This document shows, in pieces, positions 36,101-44,018 of a stretch of 64,000 bases of DNA; the first letter of the stretch is position 1, and each line of letters starts with the position of its first letter. The notes under the pieces were generated by a model, which was not told where the DNA came from, made no database searches, and saw only the letters and a list, made by a program, of their open reading frames with translations. The DNA is from Nonomuraea africana (GTDB taxonomy: Bacteria > Actinomycetota > Actinomycetes > Streptosporangiales > Streptosporangiaceae), in contig NZ_JADBEF010000001.1 of the NCBI RefSeq assembly GCF_014873535.1, positions 6,138,001 to 6,202,000 on the forward strand. Direction: 5' to 3'. A program made the position numbers and the translations under genes.

Positions 36101-36780
36101 GGGGCCAGAAGTCCGGCGTCGTGATGCTGCTGCCGCACGGCTACGAGGGTCAGGGCCCCGACCACTCCTCGGCCCGCATCGAGCGCTTCCTGCAGGTCTG
36201 CGCGCTCGACAACATGACCGTCGCCCAGCCGACCACCCCTGCCAACTACTTCCACCTGCTGCGCTGGCAGGTGCAGTCGGGCAGGCACAAGCCGCTGGTG
36301 GTCTTCACGCCGAAGTCGCTGCTACGCCACAAGAAGGCGACGTCGAAGGCCGTCGAGTTCACCGCGGGCACCTTCCAGCCCGTCATCGGCGACACCACGG
36401 TCGACCCCGGCAAGGTCACCAATGTCGTGCTGTGCTCGGGCAAGGTCTACTACGACCTGATCGCGGCCCGCGAGAAGTCGCCGGCCGCCGAGAACACCGC
36501 GATCGTCCGCCTCGAGCGGCTCTACCCGTTCCCCGAGGACGAGCTCAACGCCGAGCTCGCCCGCTACGGCTCCACTGTGGAGCTGGTCTGGGCGCAGGAC
36601 GAGCCGGTCAACATGGGGCCGTGGCCGTACCTCACGCTGAAGCTGGCGGAGAACCCCGACCTGTTCGGCGGCCGCCGCCTGCGCAGGGTCTCCCGCACCG
36701 CCAACAGCTCCCCCGCGACCGGCTCGCACGCCGCTCATGACAGGGAGCTGGAGGAGATCCAGCACGCGCTGTTCGGCTGA
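33139..36780 (+). CDS. kgd: multifunctional 2-oxoglutarate decarboxylase/dehydrogenase (E1 with fused E2-like domain)
   Basis: About 1,213 residues from GTG 33139 (a TTG at 33085 gives 1,231). It opens with FGQNEWLVDELYQKYLQDP, the E1-type N-terminus, then a Pro/Ala linker. A succinyltransferase E2-like core follows, with the catalytic His near residue 309 (STYDHRIIQGAQSGDF). The ThDP-dependent E1 domain comes next: MAHRGRLNVL, GDAAFAGQG near residue 635, NNQVGFTTSP, and a C-terminal transketolase-like part. This E2-E1 fusion is the actinobacterial Kgd/OdhA form, which works in the TCA cycle with E2p and E3 and is controlled by the GarA/OdhI FHA protein. A clear terminator follows. Confidence 0.96.
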   Translation: MSSESSRTNPLASFGQNEWLVDELYQKYLQDPESVDKAWWNFFADYNPDYGPGRTPAREAANGTATAPAPTAPKAAVTTTATEKPKVSTPVPAGAEEVKLRGAAARTAANMDSSLTVPTATSVRAIPAKLLIDNRIVINNHLARGRGGKVSFTHLIGYAIVKALKAMPEMNYSYTEVDGKPTLIKPEHIGLGLAIDVQKSSGERQLLVPSIKAAEDMDFRQFWMAYEDIVRKARSGKLGVDDFTGTTISLTNPGTIGTVHSVPRLMPGQGTIIGVGAMEYPAEYQGASPDTLSRLAVSKVMTLTSTYDHRIIQGAQSGDFLRTIHRLLLGEDGFYDEIFEALRIPYEPVRWTQDVSASHDDDVAKSARVIELIHAYRVRGHLMAETDPLEYKQRKHPDLDIQSHGLTLWDLEREFATGGFGGRPLMKLREILGVLRDSYCRTVGIEYMHIQNPEERAWIQARVEKAHAKPDREEQLHVLARLNTAEAFETFLQTKFVGQKRFSLEGGESLIPLLDSVISEAAGEDLDEVVIGMAHRGRLNVLANIVGKSYGQIFGEFEGNIDPRTAHGSGDVKYHLGASGTFTAPNGKTIISSVVANPSHLEAVDPVLEGVVRAKQDLLERGEEGFSVLPVLVHGDAAFAGQGVVAETLNLSQLRGYRTGGTVHIVVNNQVGFTTSPASSRSSVYATDVARMIQAPIFHVNGDDPEAVVRVGRLAYEYRQTFRKDVVIDMVCYRRRGHNEGDNPAYTQPLMYDIIDAKRSTRKLYTEALIGRGDITVEEAESALRDYQAKLEQAFTEVREAAKHPADSGELQVPATEVVKWSHADTPTAITDETLKRVVDTQLNLPEGFTPHPRLAPIIQRRGQMVEQDAIDWGMGETIAFGSLLIDGHPVRLVGQDSRRGTFVQRHAVLVDRLTGEDHTPLKAFNQDTTKFYVYDSLLSEYAALGFEYGYSVVRPDALVAWEAQFGDFVNGAQTIIDEFISSGEQKWGQKSGVVMLLPHGYEGQGPDHSSARIERFLQVCALDNMTVAQPTTPANYFHLLRWQVQSGRHKPLVVFTPKSLLRHKKATSKAVEFTAGTFQPVIGDTTVDPGKVTNVVLCSGKVYYDLIAAREKSPAAENTAIVRLERLYPFPEDELNAELARYGSTVELVWAQDEPVNMGPWPYLTLKLAENPDLFGGRRLRRVSRTANSSPATGSHAAHDRELEEIQHALFG

Positions 36781-36790
36781 CAGATCGAAG

Positions 36791-36821
36791 AACGCCCCGG
36801 CCTTTGACAGGCCGGGGCGTT
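36791..36821. terminator. terminator after kgd
   Basis: AACGCCCCGGCC / GGCCGGGGCGTT, a 12-bp stem with a 7-base loop, followed by CCGCTTTCC. It lies between convergent kgd and a minus-strand gene, so it can serve both. Confidence 0.85.
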
Positions 36822-36838
36822 CCGCTTTCCCTGGGGTG

Positions 36839-37639
36839 CTACCAGGCGAAGGGCATGCCGAACTCCGCGTAGACCTTCTGCTGGAGCTTCCACGCCACGG
36901 GCGAGTAGGCGGCGTAGAAGTCCTTGCCGCAGGCCAGGTCGTCGAGCGCGGCCTTGATCTCCTTCTTCAGGTACGGCCTCGCCTGGTCGGGCGTCAGGCT
37001 CGGGATCAGGCGCGCGGCCTTGACCGGAGCCCGCATGCCCTGCTTGCGAGCGACCTCCGTGCGCTCGTCGACGAAGGCCTTGACGCCGCGCTCGGCCAGG
37101 TCCGTGGGCTTGGCCGCGGTGACCTTGAGGCAGGTGGCGAAGGCGCTGCCCAGCTTGACCAGGTTCGCGGAGCCGTCGAGCTCCTTGGCGGCCCGTTCGT
37201 CGTACGCGGCGCTGAGCTGGCGGGCGTAGTCCTCCAGCGAGCTGACCTCCTTGCCCAGGACGCTCTTGACCGCCCCGACGAAGCACGTGTTCTCGGCCGC
37301 CTGGTATGCCTTCTGCCGATCCTCCGGCAACGCCATCACGATCTTGTTATTGGGGTGCTCGTTCCTCAGGGGTTCGGGGTGGACGAGCAGGGACCAGACG
37401 CCGAAGCCCTTCTTCGCCCGCTGGGCCCGCAGGGCGGCGTAGTCGCCGTTGCGGGCCTTGCGCTCGGTGTCGCTCAAGGTGGCCTTGGCGTGATCGGCGG
37501 GCAGGTACTCGAACCCCGCCGCCTTCATGCAGGAGACCTTGGCCTGTTCAAGGTCGACCGCCTTGGTGTAGGCGGTCTCGTATTCGGGTGACGGGCTGAC
37601 GACGACAGCGGCCGCCAGAAGGGCGTTGATCAGCAACAT
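36839..37639 (-). CDS. exported protein of ECF sigma operon, unassigned
   Basis: 266 residues from ATG 37639. The short hydrophobic N-terminus (MLLINALLAAAVVVSPSP) looks like a signal peptide. The mature part is helical and charged with four cysteines (SCMKAAGF, NTCFVG, TCLKV, LACGKDF), suggesting two disulfides outside the membrane. I do not recognise the family. It lies 17 bp after the CU044_5270-type gene, third in a sigma factor operon. Confidence 0.7.
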   Translation of the reverse strand: MLLINALLAAAVVVSPSPEYETAYTKAVDLEQAKVSCMKAAGFEYLPADHAKATLSDTERKARNGDYAALRAQRAKKGFGVWSLLVHPEPLRNEHPNNKIVMALPEDRQKAYQAAENTCFVGAVKSVLGKEVSSLEDYARQLSAAYDERAAKELDGSANLVKLGSAFATCLKVTAAKPTDLAERGVKAFVDERTEVARKQGMRAPVKAARLIPSLTPDQARPYLKKEIKAALDDLACGKDFYAAYSPVAWKLQQKVYAEFGMPFAW

Positions 37640-37656
37640 GCTGCGGATGTCCTTTC

Positions 37657-38718
37657 CTAGCAGGGGATCTTCAGACGGGAAGCGTCGGGTGCGGGCTCGG
37701 GCATGGCGTCGGCCAGCTCCACCCCGAGCAGGGCGGTGCCGGTGACGGTGCCCTTGGGCACGACGAAGGTGTGGCCGCCGGGGGTCTGGGTCCGGTCGGC
37801 GGTGGTCACGTACCGGGTGCCGAGGTAGCGGTAGGTCTCCTTGTCGAAGACCAGCTCGGAGCGCAGGTACTCGCTCTCGTCCATGCCGACGGCGAGGCCG
37901 GGCCGTCCCGCGGCGTCGGTGACGTCGGGGAAGAGCCTGATGCCCTTCAGGCTCGACGCCACCTCGAACAGCGGCGCGGCCAGATCGGGCCTGGCGGCGG
38001 ACTTCTCGATCAGGCCGCTGATCGTCGACCACAGGCGCAGGTTCTCCGGACCGCTCTGTTTCGCGGCGACCTTCTCGATCCTGGCGCGCAGCGCGGCCAC
38101 GTCGGTGGGCCAGTCGCCGAGCCGCAGATAGGAGAGTTCGTCACCGGGTGCCCTGTCGCAGGAGGACTCGTAGTAGCTGTCCTCGACACCGGTGTCCCAC
38201 GGTCCCGAGGGGACGGGCCCGCTTCCCGGCGCCGGAGCGGCCGACTTGCGCTCCTCCCTGACCAGCCACGGCCGGCCTGGAGCGGCGGGCTCCCACCGGT
38301 CCTCGGCGACCGTCAGGATCACCTGACGGGTTCCGGCGCCGTCCCTGGGCCCGACCATCAGGTTCTGCATGGCCACCGAGCTGACGTGCAGGTACTGGCC
38401 GGGGCCCGGTCTCAGCTCGCCCTGGTCCTCAGCCGCGTCCGCCGCCCTGGCGAGCAGTTCCCGGGCGCTGGCGGGCGGCGCGGCCCCTGGCACGATCACC
38501 TGGACGGCCAGCACGGTCACGGCCGCCGCGGCCACGACGGCCAGGCCCTTCGGCACCCACCCGCCGAGGATCCGGCGCGGCCCCCGCACCCGCCGGTCCC
38601 GCTCCTCCTGGTTCACCGTGTAGGCCCGCTCCAGCAGGGCCCGGCTGGTGGCGAGGTGTCCCGCCGATCCCTCGGGCGTGTCCGCCCACAGTCGCCGCAC
38701 CGCGTCCATCTCATCCAT
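37657..38718 (-). CDS. CU044_5270 family membrane protein
   Basis: 353 residues. Cytosolic N-terminal region (MDEMDAVRRLWADTPEGS), one transmembrane segment (GLAVVAAAAVTVLAVQVIVP) near residues 58-77, and a large extracytoplasmic domain (GQYLHVSS..., YRYLGTRYVTT). This is the pattern of CU044_5270 proteins, which regularly follow ECF sigma genes in actinobacteria and probably act as membrane-bound sigma regulators. It overlaps the sigma gene by 8 bp. Confidence 0.8.
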   Translation of the reverse strand: MDEMDAVRRLWADTPEGSAGHLATSRALLERAYTVNQEERDRRVRGPRRILGGWVPKGLAVVAAAAVTVLAVQVIVPGAAPPASARELLARAADAAEDQGELRPGPGQYLHVSSVAMQNLMVGPRDGAGTRQVILTVAEDRWEPAAPGRPWLVREERKSAAPAPGSGPVPSGPWDTGVEDSYYESSCDRAPGDELSYLRLGDWPTDVAALRARIEKVAAKQSGPENLRLWSTISGLIEKSAARPDLAAPLFEVASSLKGIRLFPDVTDAAGRPGLAVGMDESEYLRSELVFDKETYRYLGTRYVTTADRTQTPGGHTFVVPKGTVTGTALLGVELADAMPEPAPDASRLKIPC

Positions 38719-39292
38719 CGAGGCCGTCCTCCCATGTGTCCTCCAGTGCCTGACGGGCCTTCTTCCTGGCCCTGTTGAGCCGCGAGCGGACCGTCCCGAC
38801 CGGGATGTCCAGTGCGCGCGCGACCTCCTCGTAGCTCAGTCCGACCCACGCGACCAGCAGCAGCACGTCGCGGTCACCGGCCTTCAGCCCGGCGAGCGCG
38901 GCGACCAGGGGCCGGTTGACGGTCAGCGTGGACACGCTGTCCTCGACCAGCCCTCCGGTGATCTCCGCCGGGTCCACGCCGCCGCGGACGTAGGCCCGAT
39001 AGCGGGAGAGCTCGTCCCTGCGCCGCTTGCCGATCACGTTCGAGGCGATGCCGTACAGCCATGGCCTGGCGTTGGCGTACTCGGGGTCGTAGCGGCGGCG
39101 GTGCTGGAAGGCGGCGAGGAAGGTCTCGGAGACGACGTCCTCCGCGGCGTCGGGCCCGAGCCTGCGTGCCGCGTACCTGTGCAGCTGCGGGGCGTGGCGG
39201 TCGAACACCGCGGCGAACGCCTCAGGTTCCTGCCACGAGCGCCGGATCAGCTCGGCGTCGGCGACCTCGGTGGTCGCGGCGGGCTGGGACAT
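38711..39292 (-). CDS. ECF RNA polymerase sigma factor
   Basis: 193 residues with region 2 (YAARRLGPDAAEDVVSETFL, RPWLYGIASNVIG) and region 4 (LVAWVGLSYEEVARALDIPV, GTVRSRLNRARKK). The downstream gene encodes its likely membrane regulator. The spacer to the divergent DUF6104 gene is about 120 bp. Confidence 0.92.
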   Translation of the reverse strand: MSQPAATTEVADAELIRRSWQEPEAFAAVFDRHAPQLHRYAARRLGPDAAEDVVSETFLAAFQHRRRYDPEYANARPWLYGIASNVIGKRRRDELSRYRAYVRGGVDPAEITGGLVEDSVSTLTVNRPLVAALAGLKAGDRDVLLLVAWVGLSYEEVARALDIPVGTVRSRLNRARKKARQALEDTWEDGLDG

Positions 39293-39413
39293 ATATGGCC
39301 TTTCGGTGCGGTGATCGAACGCCTGTACTTACCGGCTCGCCCGCGAAAGGTTCACGCCGTCTCGCGCATTAGAGTTACGCACCGACAAAGGTGCGAGGGA
39401 GCAGGAGAGAGAG

Positions 39414-39596
39414 ATGTACTTCACCGACAGGGGGATCGAGGAACTGGTCGAGCGGCGCGGGGAGGAGGAGGTCAGCATCCTGTGGCTGGGTGAGCGGCTG
39501 CGCGAGTTCGTGGATCTCAACCCCGAGTTCGAGACCCCCATCGAGCGCCTGGCGACCTGGCTGGCCCGGCACGACTCCGACGACGACGAGGAGTGA
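39414..39596 (+). CDS. DUF6104 family small protein
   Basis: 60 residues: MYFTDRGIEELVERRGEEEV, then LGERLREFVDLNPEF and IERLATWLAR, ending in DDDEE. This is the DUF6104 family, conserved among Streptomyces and relatives, with no known function. A purine-rich AGGAGAGAGAG runs up to the ATG. Very acidic (many Glu and Asp). Confidence 0.85.
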   Translation: MYFTDRGIEELVERRGEEEVSILWLGERLREFVDLNPEFETPIERLATWLARHDSDDDEE

Positions 39597-39607
39597 CGAC
39601 CGCGCGA

Positions 39608-39652
39608 GACACGATACATCTTGAGTTTTCACCGAACGCGACATATCGTGTC
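39608..39652. promoter_or_regulatory. inverted repeat before DUF4097-PadR operon
   Basis: GACACGATACATC (39608-39620) and GACATATCGTGTC (39640-39652) are inverted copies (11 of 13 bases), with centres 32 bp apart, about three helical turns. GATACATCTT also occurs upstream of the DUF2236 gene at 42052. A PadR autoregulatory operator is likely (inference). Confidence 0.5.
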
Positions 39653-39687
39653 TTGTGTCGGACGTGTCGGGAACGAAGGACGGAACC

Positions 39688-40488
39688 ATGGCGCATTGGA
39701 CGATCGAGCAGCCCCAGCAGCTCGCGTTCGACACGGTGAACGCGCTCCACGTGCGCATCGTCGCCGGCCGGCTGGCCGTCCTGGCCAGCGAGGGCCCGCC
39801 GACGCTGGAGGTCACCGAGATCGACTCTGCCCCGCTCATCGTCACCCATGACGAGGACGGCACGCTCACCATCGCCTACAAGGACCTCACCTGGGACGGC
39901 CTGCTCGGCTGGCTCAAACGATCGGGCCGGCGCTCCAGCACCCTGACGATCACCGTGCCCAAGGACTGCCGCCTCAGCGTCGGCGTGGTCTCGGCCTCGG
40001 CCGTGGTGGCGGGGTTCGAGCGGCGCACCAACGTCCGCAGCGTCTCCGGCGAGATCGTCCTGGACGGCGTGAGCGGCGACGTCAGCGCCGAGACCGTCTC
40101 CGGAGACGTCGAGAGCCGTGCGATGGAGGGCGACCTGGCGTTCAAGAGCGTCTCGGGTGACCTGGCCGTCGCCGGCGGCGTCCCGAGGCGGCTGAGGGCC
40201 AACACGATCTCCGGCCGGATCACCGCCGACCTGGCGCTGCGCCCCACCGGCCACGTCACGCTGACCAGCGTCTCCGGCGACATCCTGGTCCGCCTGCCGC
40301 ACGACGCGCAGAGCGACGTCACGATCCGCTCGACCTCGGGCCGCCTCGACTCGGCCTTCGACGAGCTGCGCGCGGACGGCCGTCCCGCGGCCAGGTCGCT
40401 GTCGGGACGGCTGGGTGGTGGAATGGCCTCTCTCACGGCCAACACGGTCTCGGCCGACGTCACGCTGCTCAAGGGGGAGAAGGAATGA
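39688..40488 (+). CDS. DUF4097 family beta-strand repeat protein
   Basis: 266 residues. The C-terminal two thirds is a right-handed beta-helix made of repeats of the type [VS]-S-G-[DER]-[IV] (VRSVSGEIVLDGVSGDVSAE, ETVSGDVESR, KSVSGDLAVAG, TSVSGDILVRL). DUF4097 proteins typically accompany PadR or PspC-type regulators; a sensory or scaffold role is assumed. ATG 39688 follows AAGGACGG; a GTG at 39655 is less likely. Its stop overlaps the padR start (ATGA). Confidence 0.85.
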   Translation: MAHWTIEQPQQLAFDTVNALHVRIVAGRLAVLASEGPPTLEVTEIDSAPLIVTHDEDGTLTIAYKDLTWDGLLGWLKRSGRRSSTLTITVPKDCRLSVGVVSASAVVAGFERRTNVRSVSGEIVLDGVSGDVSAETVSGDVESRAMEGDLAFKSVSGDLAVAGGVPRRLRANTISGRITADLALRPTGHVTLTSVSGDILVRLPHDAQSDVTIRSTSGRLDSAFDELRADGRPAARSLSGRLGGGMASLTANTVSADVTLLKGEKE

Positions 40489-41204
40489 GCCCGGTCTTCG
40501 CCCACGGCAGGCTCCGCCTGTACCTGCTCAAGCTCCTGGAGGAGAGCCCGCGCCACGGCTACGAGGTGATCAGGCTGCTCCAGGACCGCTTCCTGGGCGT
40601 CTACTCCCCCTCGCCCGGCACCATCTACCCGCGGCTGGCCCGCCTGGAGGAGGAGGGCCTGGTCACGCACGAGGTCATCGACGGCAAGAAGGTGTTCTCG
40701 ATCACCGACAAGGGCCGCGCCGAGCTCGACTCCCGCCTCGACGAGCTGGCCGACCTGGAACAGGAGATCACCGACTCGGTCCGCGACATCGCCCGCGAGG
40801 TCAAGGAGGACGTCCGCGAGACGGTCAAGTCGCTGCGCGAGGAGCTGACCGCGATCGCCAAGGACGTCAAGCGCAGTAGCCGCCAGCAGCAGGCGGACGA
40901 GTTCCGGCGGCTGAAGGACCAGCAGAAGCGGCAGTGGATGGACCACGCCACGCACTGGCAGAGCGAGGGCGAGCGCCTGAGCAGGCGGTGGCGCAGCGTC
41001 TGGAACGAGGTCTGGAGCGACCTCGGCGGAGCCGGCGAGAACCGCGCCGAACTCGACGCCGAACTGGGCGAGCTGCTGGCCGACTTCGTCGCCACGGTCC
41101 GCGAGCAGGCCTCCGACAGCCCCCTCACGCGCGAGAAGCTCGAGCAGTGCCGCGCCGCGCTCGACGAGGCGACCGAGAGGATCCGCGACTCACTGCGCGG
41201 GTGA
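40485..41204 (+). CDS. PadR family transcriptional regulator with long coiled-coil C-terminus
   Basis: 239 residues. The first ~80 are a PadR winged helix (LYLLKLLEESPRHGYEVIRL, YSPSPGTIYPRLARLEEEGL). The remaining ~150 residues are highly charged and helical (EITDSVRDIAREVKEDVRET, LREELTAIAKDVKRSSRQQQ), much longer than the usual PadR dimerisation helix. Coupled to DUF4097 by ATGA and convergent with the DUF2236 gene, overlapping its end by 15 bp. Confidence 0.9.
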   Translation: MSPVFAHGRLRLYLLKLLEESPRHGYEVIRLLQDRFLGVYSPSPGTIYPRLARLEEEGLVTHEVIDGKKVFSITDKGRAELDSRLDELADLEQEITDSVRDIAREVKEDVRETVKSLREELTAIAKDVKRSSRQQQADEFRRLKDQQKRQWMDHATHWQSEGERLSRRWRSVWNEVWSDLGGAGENRAELDAELGELLADFVATVREQASDSPLTREKLEQCRAALDEATERIRDSLRG

Positions 41205-42032
41205 CAGCTCCCGCCGCCGGCGCGCGGCCCGCCTGGCACGGTAGGCGATCGGCAGGTAGCGCGCCCGCTCGGGCAGGTGCGGCGTGAGCGCCGCCACCGC
41301 CCGGCCGAGCCTGAGCAGCCGCCGCTCGTCCCGCGCCGACCAGGACAGACCCAGCACCTCCCGGACGGCAGGCGGCAGCGTCCCGACGGTGACGAAGTAG
41401 TTGAACTCGCCCGACCCCATCCCCACCGGTGTCCAGATCTTGCGCAGCGCCCTCGGCACCATGGGGGGAACGGGCGTGCCGCGCATGGTGGCCAGCACCT
41501 CGAGCGCGGTCGGATGGGGCTCGAGCCGACTGGCGACCATCTCGTCGAAGTAGGGCCAGAACTCCTCGACCGTCGGCGGCACCTCCCGCTCGGGCACCCG
41601 CAGGATCCGCCCCAGCTGCCGCGACTCGGCGTAGAGCAGGCGCTCCTGCTCGGCGGAGTACGGCTTGCCGAAGTAGCGGTGCAGGGTGATGAACCGCTCG
41701 AACAGCGTCAGGTGCACCCAGGCGTACGCCTCGCCGTTGAGCGCGTGATAGGAGCGGCCCTGCTCATCGGTGCCGCTGATCGGGGCGTGGATCTCGCGCA
41801 GCCGCCGCCCCTCCTCGAGGCCCTCGGCTCCGCCGTACACCCATTTCTGGACGGAGGTGAGCGTGCGGTTGAGCCGTCCCCATGGATCCTGCTTGTAGGT
41901 GGAGTGCTCGGCCACGGCCGCGCCGACGGCCGGATGCATCGTCTGCAGGACCAGCGCGCTGCCCGCGACGAGCAGGTTGCGATATTCGCCGGCGGTGTCC
42001 CAGTGCATCGTGCCCGGATGGAACTGCTCCAT
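41190..42032 (-). CDS. oxygenase MpaB family (DUF2236) protein
   Basis: 280 residues. The signatures GSALVLQTMHPAVGAAVAEH and AYAWVHLTLFERFITLHRYF are those of DUF2236, helical heme-binding oxygenases that include rubber oxygenase Lcp and fungal MpaB; the His of VHLT is a candidate heme ligand. No signal peptide. The start codon is preceded by GGGAGG located in a large palindrome. It shares the GATACATCTT element with the PadR operon. Confidence 0.85.
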   Translation of the reverse strand: MEQFHPGTMHWDTAGEYRNLLVAGSALVLQTMHPAVGAAVAEHSTYKQDPWGRLNRTLTSVQKWVYGGAEGLEEGRRLREIHAPISGTDEQGRSYHALNGEAYAWVHLTLFERFITLHRYFGKPYSAEQERLLYAESRQLGRILRVPEREVPPTVEEFWPYFDEMVASRLEPHPTALEVLATMRGTPVPPMVPRALRKIWTPVGMGSGEFNYFVTVGTLPPAVREVLGLSWSARDERRLLRLGRAVAALTPHLPERARYLPIAYRARRAARRRRELSPAQ

Positions 42033-42042
42033 GGGTCATGAC

Positions 42043-42085
42043 CTCCCGGATGATACATCTTCCCTTTCTTTGTATCACCCGGGAG
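42043..42085 (-). promoter_or_regulatory. large palindrome covering the DUF2236 ribosome binding site
   Basis: Arms 42043-42057 and 42071-42085 (15 bp, one mismatch) around a 13-base spacer. On the minus strand the distal arm contains the GGGAGG Shine-Dalgarno sequence, so a transcript through this site could hide it. It also lies just after the stop of the upstream minus-strand gene (42109) and could end that transcript. The inner TGATACA/TGTATCA may be a protein operator. Confidence 0.5.
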
Positions 42086-42108
42086 GGCGCGAAGTAACCC
42101 GTCACTTA

Positions 42109-43065
42109 TTACGTGGTGAAGACGACCTTCCCGAACAGGTCACCCCCGTGCATCGCGGCGAACCCGTCGCGCGCCTCGGTCATGGGCATCGTCCGGTCGA
42201 TGAGCGGCCGCACCCCGGTCTGCTCGAGGAAGACCGCGAGGCGAGCGAGCTGGTCGCGGGTGCCCATCGTCGAGCCGATGACCGACAGCTGCAGGAAGAA
42301 GACCCTGTTCAGGTCGGCGGGCGGGACCGCGCCGCTGGTCGCGCCCGACACGACGATCCGCCCGCCGGGGCGCAGCGACTTCAGCGAGTGATCCCAGGTG
42401 GCCTGGCCGACGGTCTCCATCACCGCGTCGACCCGCTCGGGCAGCCTGGCGCCCGTCTCGAAGACCTGGTCGGCGCCGAGCGCCAGGGCCCGGTCGCGCT
42501 TGTCCTGCGACCTCGACGTCGCCCACACCCTGAAGCCCGCCGCCCTCCCGAGGGCGATCAACGCCGTCGCGACGCCACCGCCCGCGCCCTGCACGAGGAC
42601 GGTCGAGCCCGGCTGAAGCCCCGCCTTGTCGAACAGCATCCGGTAGGCGGTCAGCCATGCCGTGGGCAGGCACGCCGCCTCCTCGAACGTCAGCGCGGCC
42701 GGCTTGGGCACCAGGTTGCGGCGCGGCACCGCGACCCGCTCGGCGAACGTGCCGTCGTGGACCTCCGACAGCAGGGACCGCTTCGGGTCGAGCGTCTCGT
42801 CGGCGCCCGAGCCGATCACGGAGTGCACGATGACCTCGTTGCCGTCCTCGTCGAGGCCGGCGGCGTCGCAGCCGAGCACGATGGGCAGGCGGTCCTGGCG
42901 GATGCCGACGCCCTTGAGCGTCCAGAGGTCGTGGTGGTTGAGCGCGGCCGCCTTCACGGACACCGTGGTCCAGCCGTCCGGCGCCTTGGGATCTGGGTGC
43001 TCACCGAGCGTCAGCCCGGCCAGCGGGTTGTCGGGATCGGTCTGTGTAGCGGTAACGGCGAACAT
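42109..43065 (-). CDS. zinc-binding dehydrogenase / quinone oxidoreductase-like MDR
   Basis: 318 residues. GroES-like N-terminal domain (AALNHHDLWTLKGVG, VLGCDAAGLDEDGNEV) and an NADP Rossmann motif VLVQGAGGGVATALIALGRA. It lacks the structural-zinc cysteine cluster, so it is quinone-oxidoreductase-like in spite of the common name. RIVVSGATSGAVPPADLNRV is typical of the family. Cytoplasmic NADPH-dependent reductase; substrate unknown. The next minus-strand gene upstream ends 10 bp before its start. Confidence 0.88.
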   Translation of the reverse strand: MFAVTATQTDPDNPLAGLTLGEHPDPKAPDGWTTVSVKAAALNHHDLWTLKGVGIRQDRLPIVLGCDAAGLDEDGNEVIVHSVIGSGADETLDPKRSLLSEVHDGTFAERVAVPRRNLVPKPAALTFEEAACLPTAWLTAYRMLFDKAGLQPGSTVLVQGAGGGVATALIALGRAAGFRVWATSRSQDKRDRALALGADQVFETGARLPERVDAVMETVGQATWDHSLKSLRPGGRIVVSGATSGAVPPADLNRVFFLQLSVIGSTMGTRDQLARLAVFLEQTGVRPLIDRTMPMTEARDGFAAMHGGDLFGKVVFTT

Positions 43066-43074
43066 GGCCGCACA

Positions 43075-43941
43075 CTACTGCTTGAGCTTGACCTTGATTC
43101 CCTTCAGCGCCGACTTCACGAACGGCAGCTCGCCCGAGGCGGAGACGAAGACGTCGCCCTTGCACGTGCCGTCGGCGCCCCTGCCGTTCTGCCGGACCTC
43201 GGGGGGAACGCCGCCGTTGCGCGGACAGTCGGGTGTCAGCACCATCTGGCTGAGTCCTCCGCCGAACAGCAGGCCGGGCCCTGCGGGCTCGCCGCCCAGC
43301 CGCTCGCCCGGCCTGGACAGGTGCACGGGTTTCCGCGCCGACAGCACCAGGTAGCCGTCAGGCGTCACCCTGCCCTTGATCGAGCGTGCCCACTCCATCC
43401 GCTGCTCGAAGGTGAGCCCGTCGGACGACCTGTCGAGGAAGGCGAGGCGCCAGTCGCCGAACTCGTAGATCAGCAGGTGGCCGCTCGGGGAGGCCCACAG
43501 GGAGACGTTGGGGGTCAGGCTCCTGATCCGCCTGCCGTTCAGCGGCAGCCCGCCCAGCGGGGCGAACAGCTTGCGGAACACCGCGCTCTCGCCTTCGCTC
43601 CACGCCCCCTGGAGCGGTCTGGACCCCTTCCTGCCCAGCTGCAGCCGCGCGGGGTAGCGCACCTCGGCCTCGGTGCCGTCGGGGAAGACCACGTCGATGA
43701 CCTCCTCCTCGCCCTCCCGCCTGGCGTCGGCGCGCAGCACGTTGGGGACGCTCTCCGGCGGAGCGACCGAGGGAGGCGGCACCGCGGGCAGCCCTCCCTC
43801 CCGCGGCCCAGGCCGAGCGGGCTCCTCAGGGCTCCCGCTGATCAGCAGGCCCGCGGCGGGGACGGCGAGAACGCCGACGAGGACCGCGATGCCGATCCAG
43901 CGCCTGCGTCGGGGGGTGCCTGCCTCCAAGACATCGTGCAC
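43075..43941 (-). CDS. hypothetical single-pass membrane protein
   Basis: About 288 residues from GTG 43941. A basic N-terminus (TPRRRRW) precedes one transmembrane segment (IGIAVLVGVLAVPAAGLLI), then a Pro-rich linker and an extracytoplasmic domain rich in beta-type sequence (VDVVFPDGTEAEVRYPARLQ-like, LWASPSGHLLIYEFGDWRL). I do not recognise the family. GGAGGT lies directly against this GTG, which is too close, so the true start may be a GTG further upstream. No Cys-rich anti-sigma motif. Confidence 0.6.
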   Translation of the reverse strand: MHDVLEAGTPRRRRWIGIAVLVGVLAVPAAGLLISGSPEEPARPGPREGGLPAVPPPSVAPPESVPNVLRADARREGEEEVIDVVFPDGTEAEVRYPARLQLGRKGSRPLQGAWSEGESAVFRKLFAPLGGLPLNGRRIRSLTPNVSLWASPSGHLLIYEFGDWRLAFLDRSSDGLTFEQRMEWARSIKGRVTPDGYLVLSARKPVHLSRPGERLGGEPAGPGLLFGGGLSQMVLTPDCPRNGGVPPEVRQNGRGADGTCKGDVFVSASGELPFVKSALKGIKVKLKQ

Positions 43942-44018
43942 ACCTCCATTCAGTTGCCGGGCCCGCACCGGCGCAAGACCTGCGCGACCCGCACAGGTCA
44001 CAAGTTCACAACCGTGCG

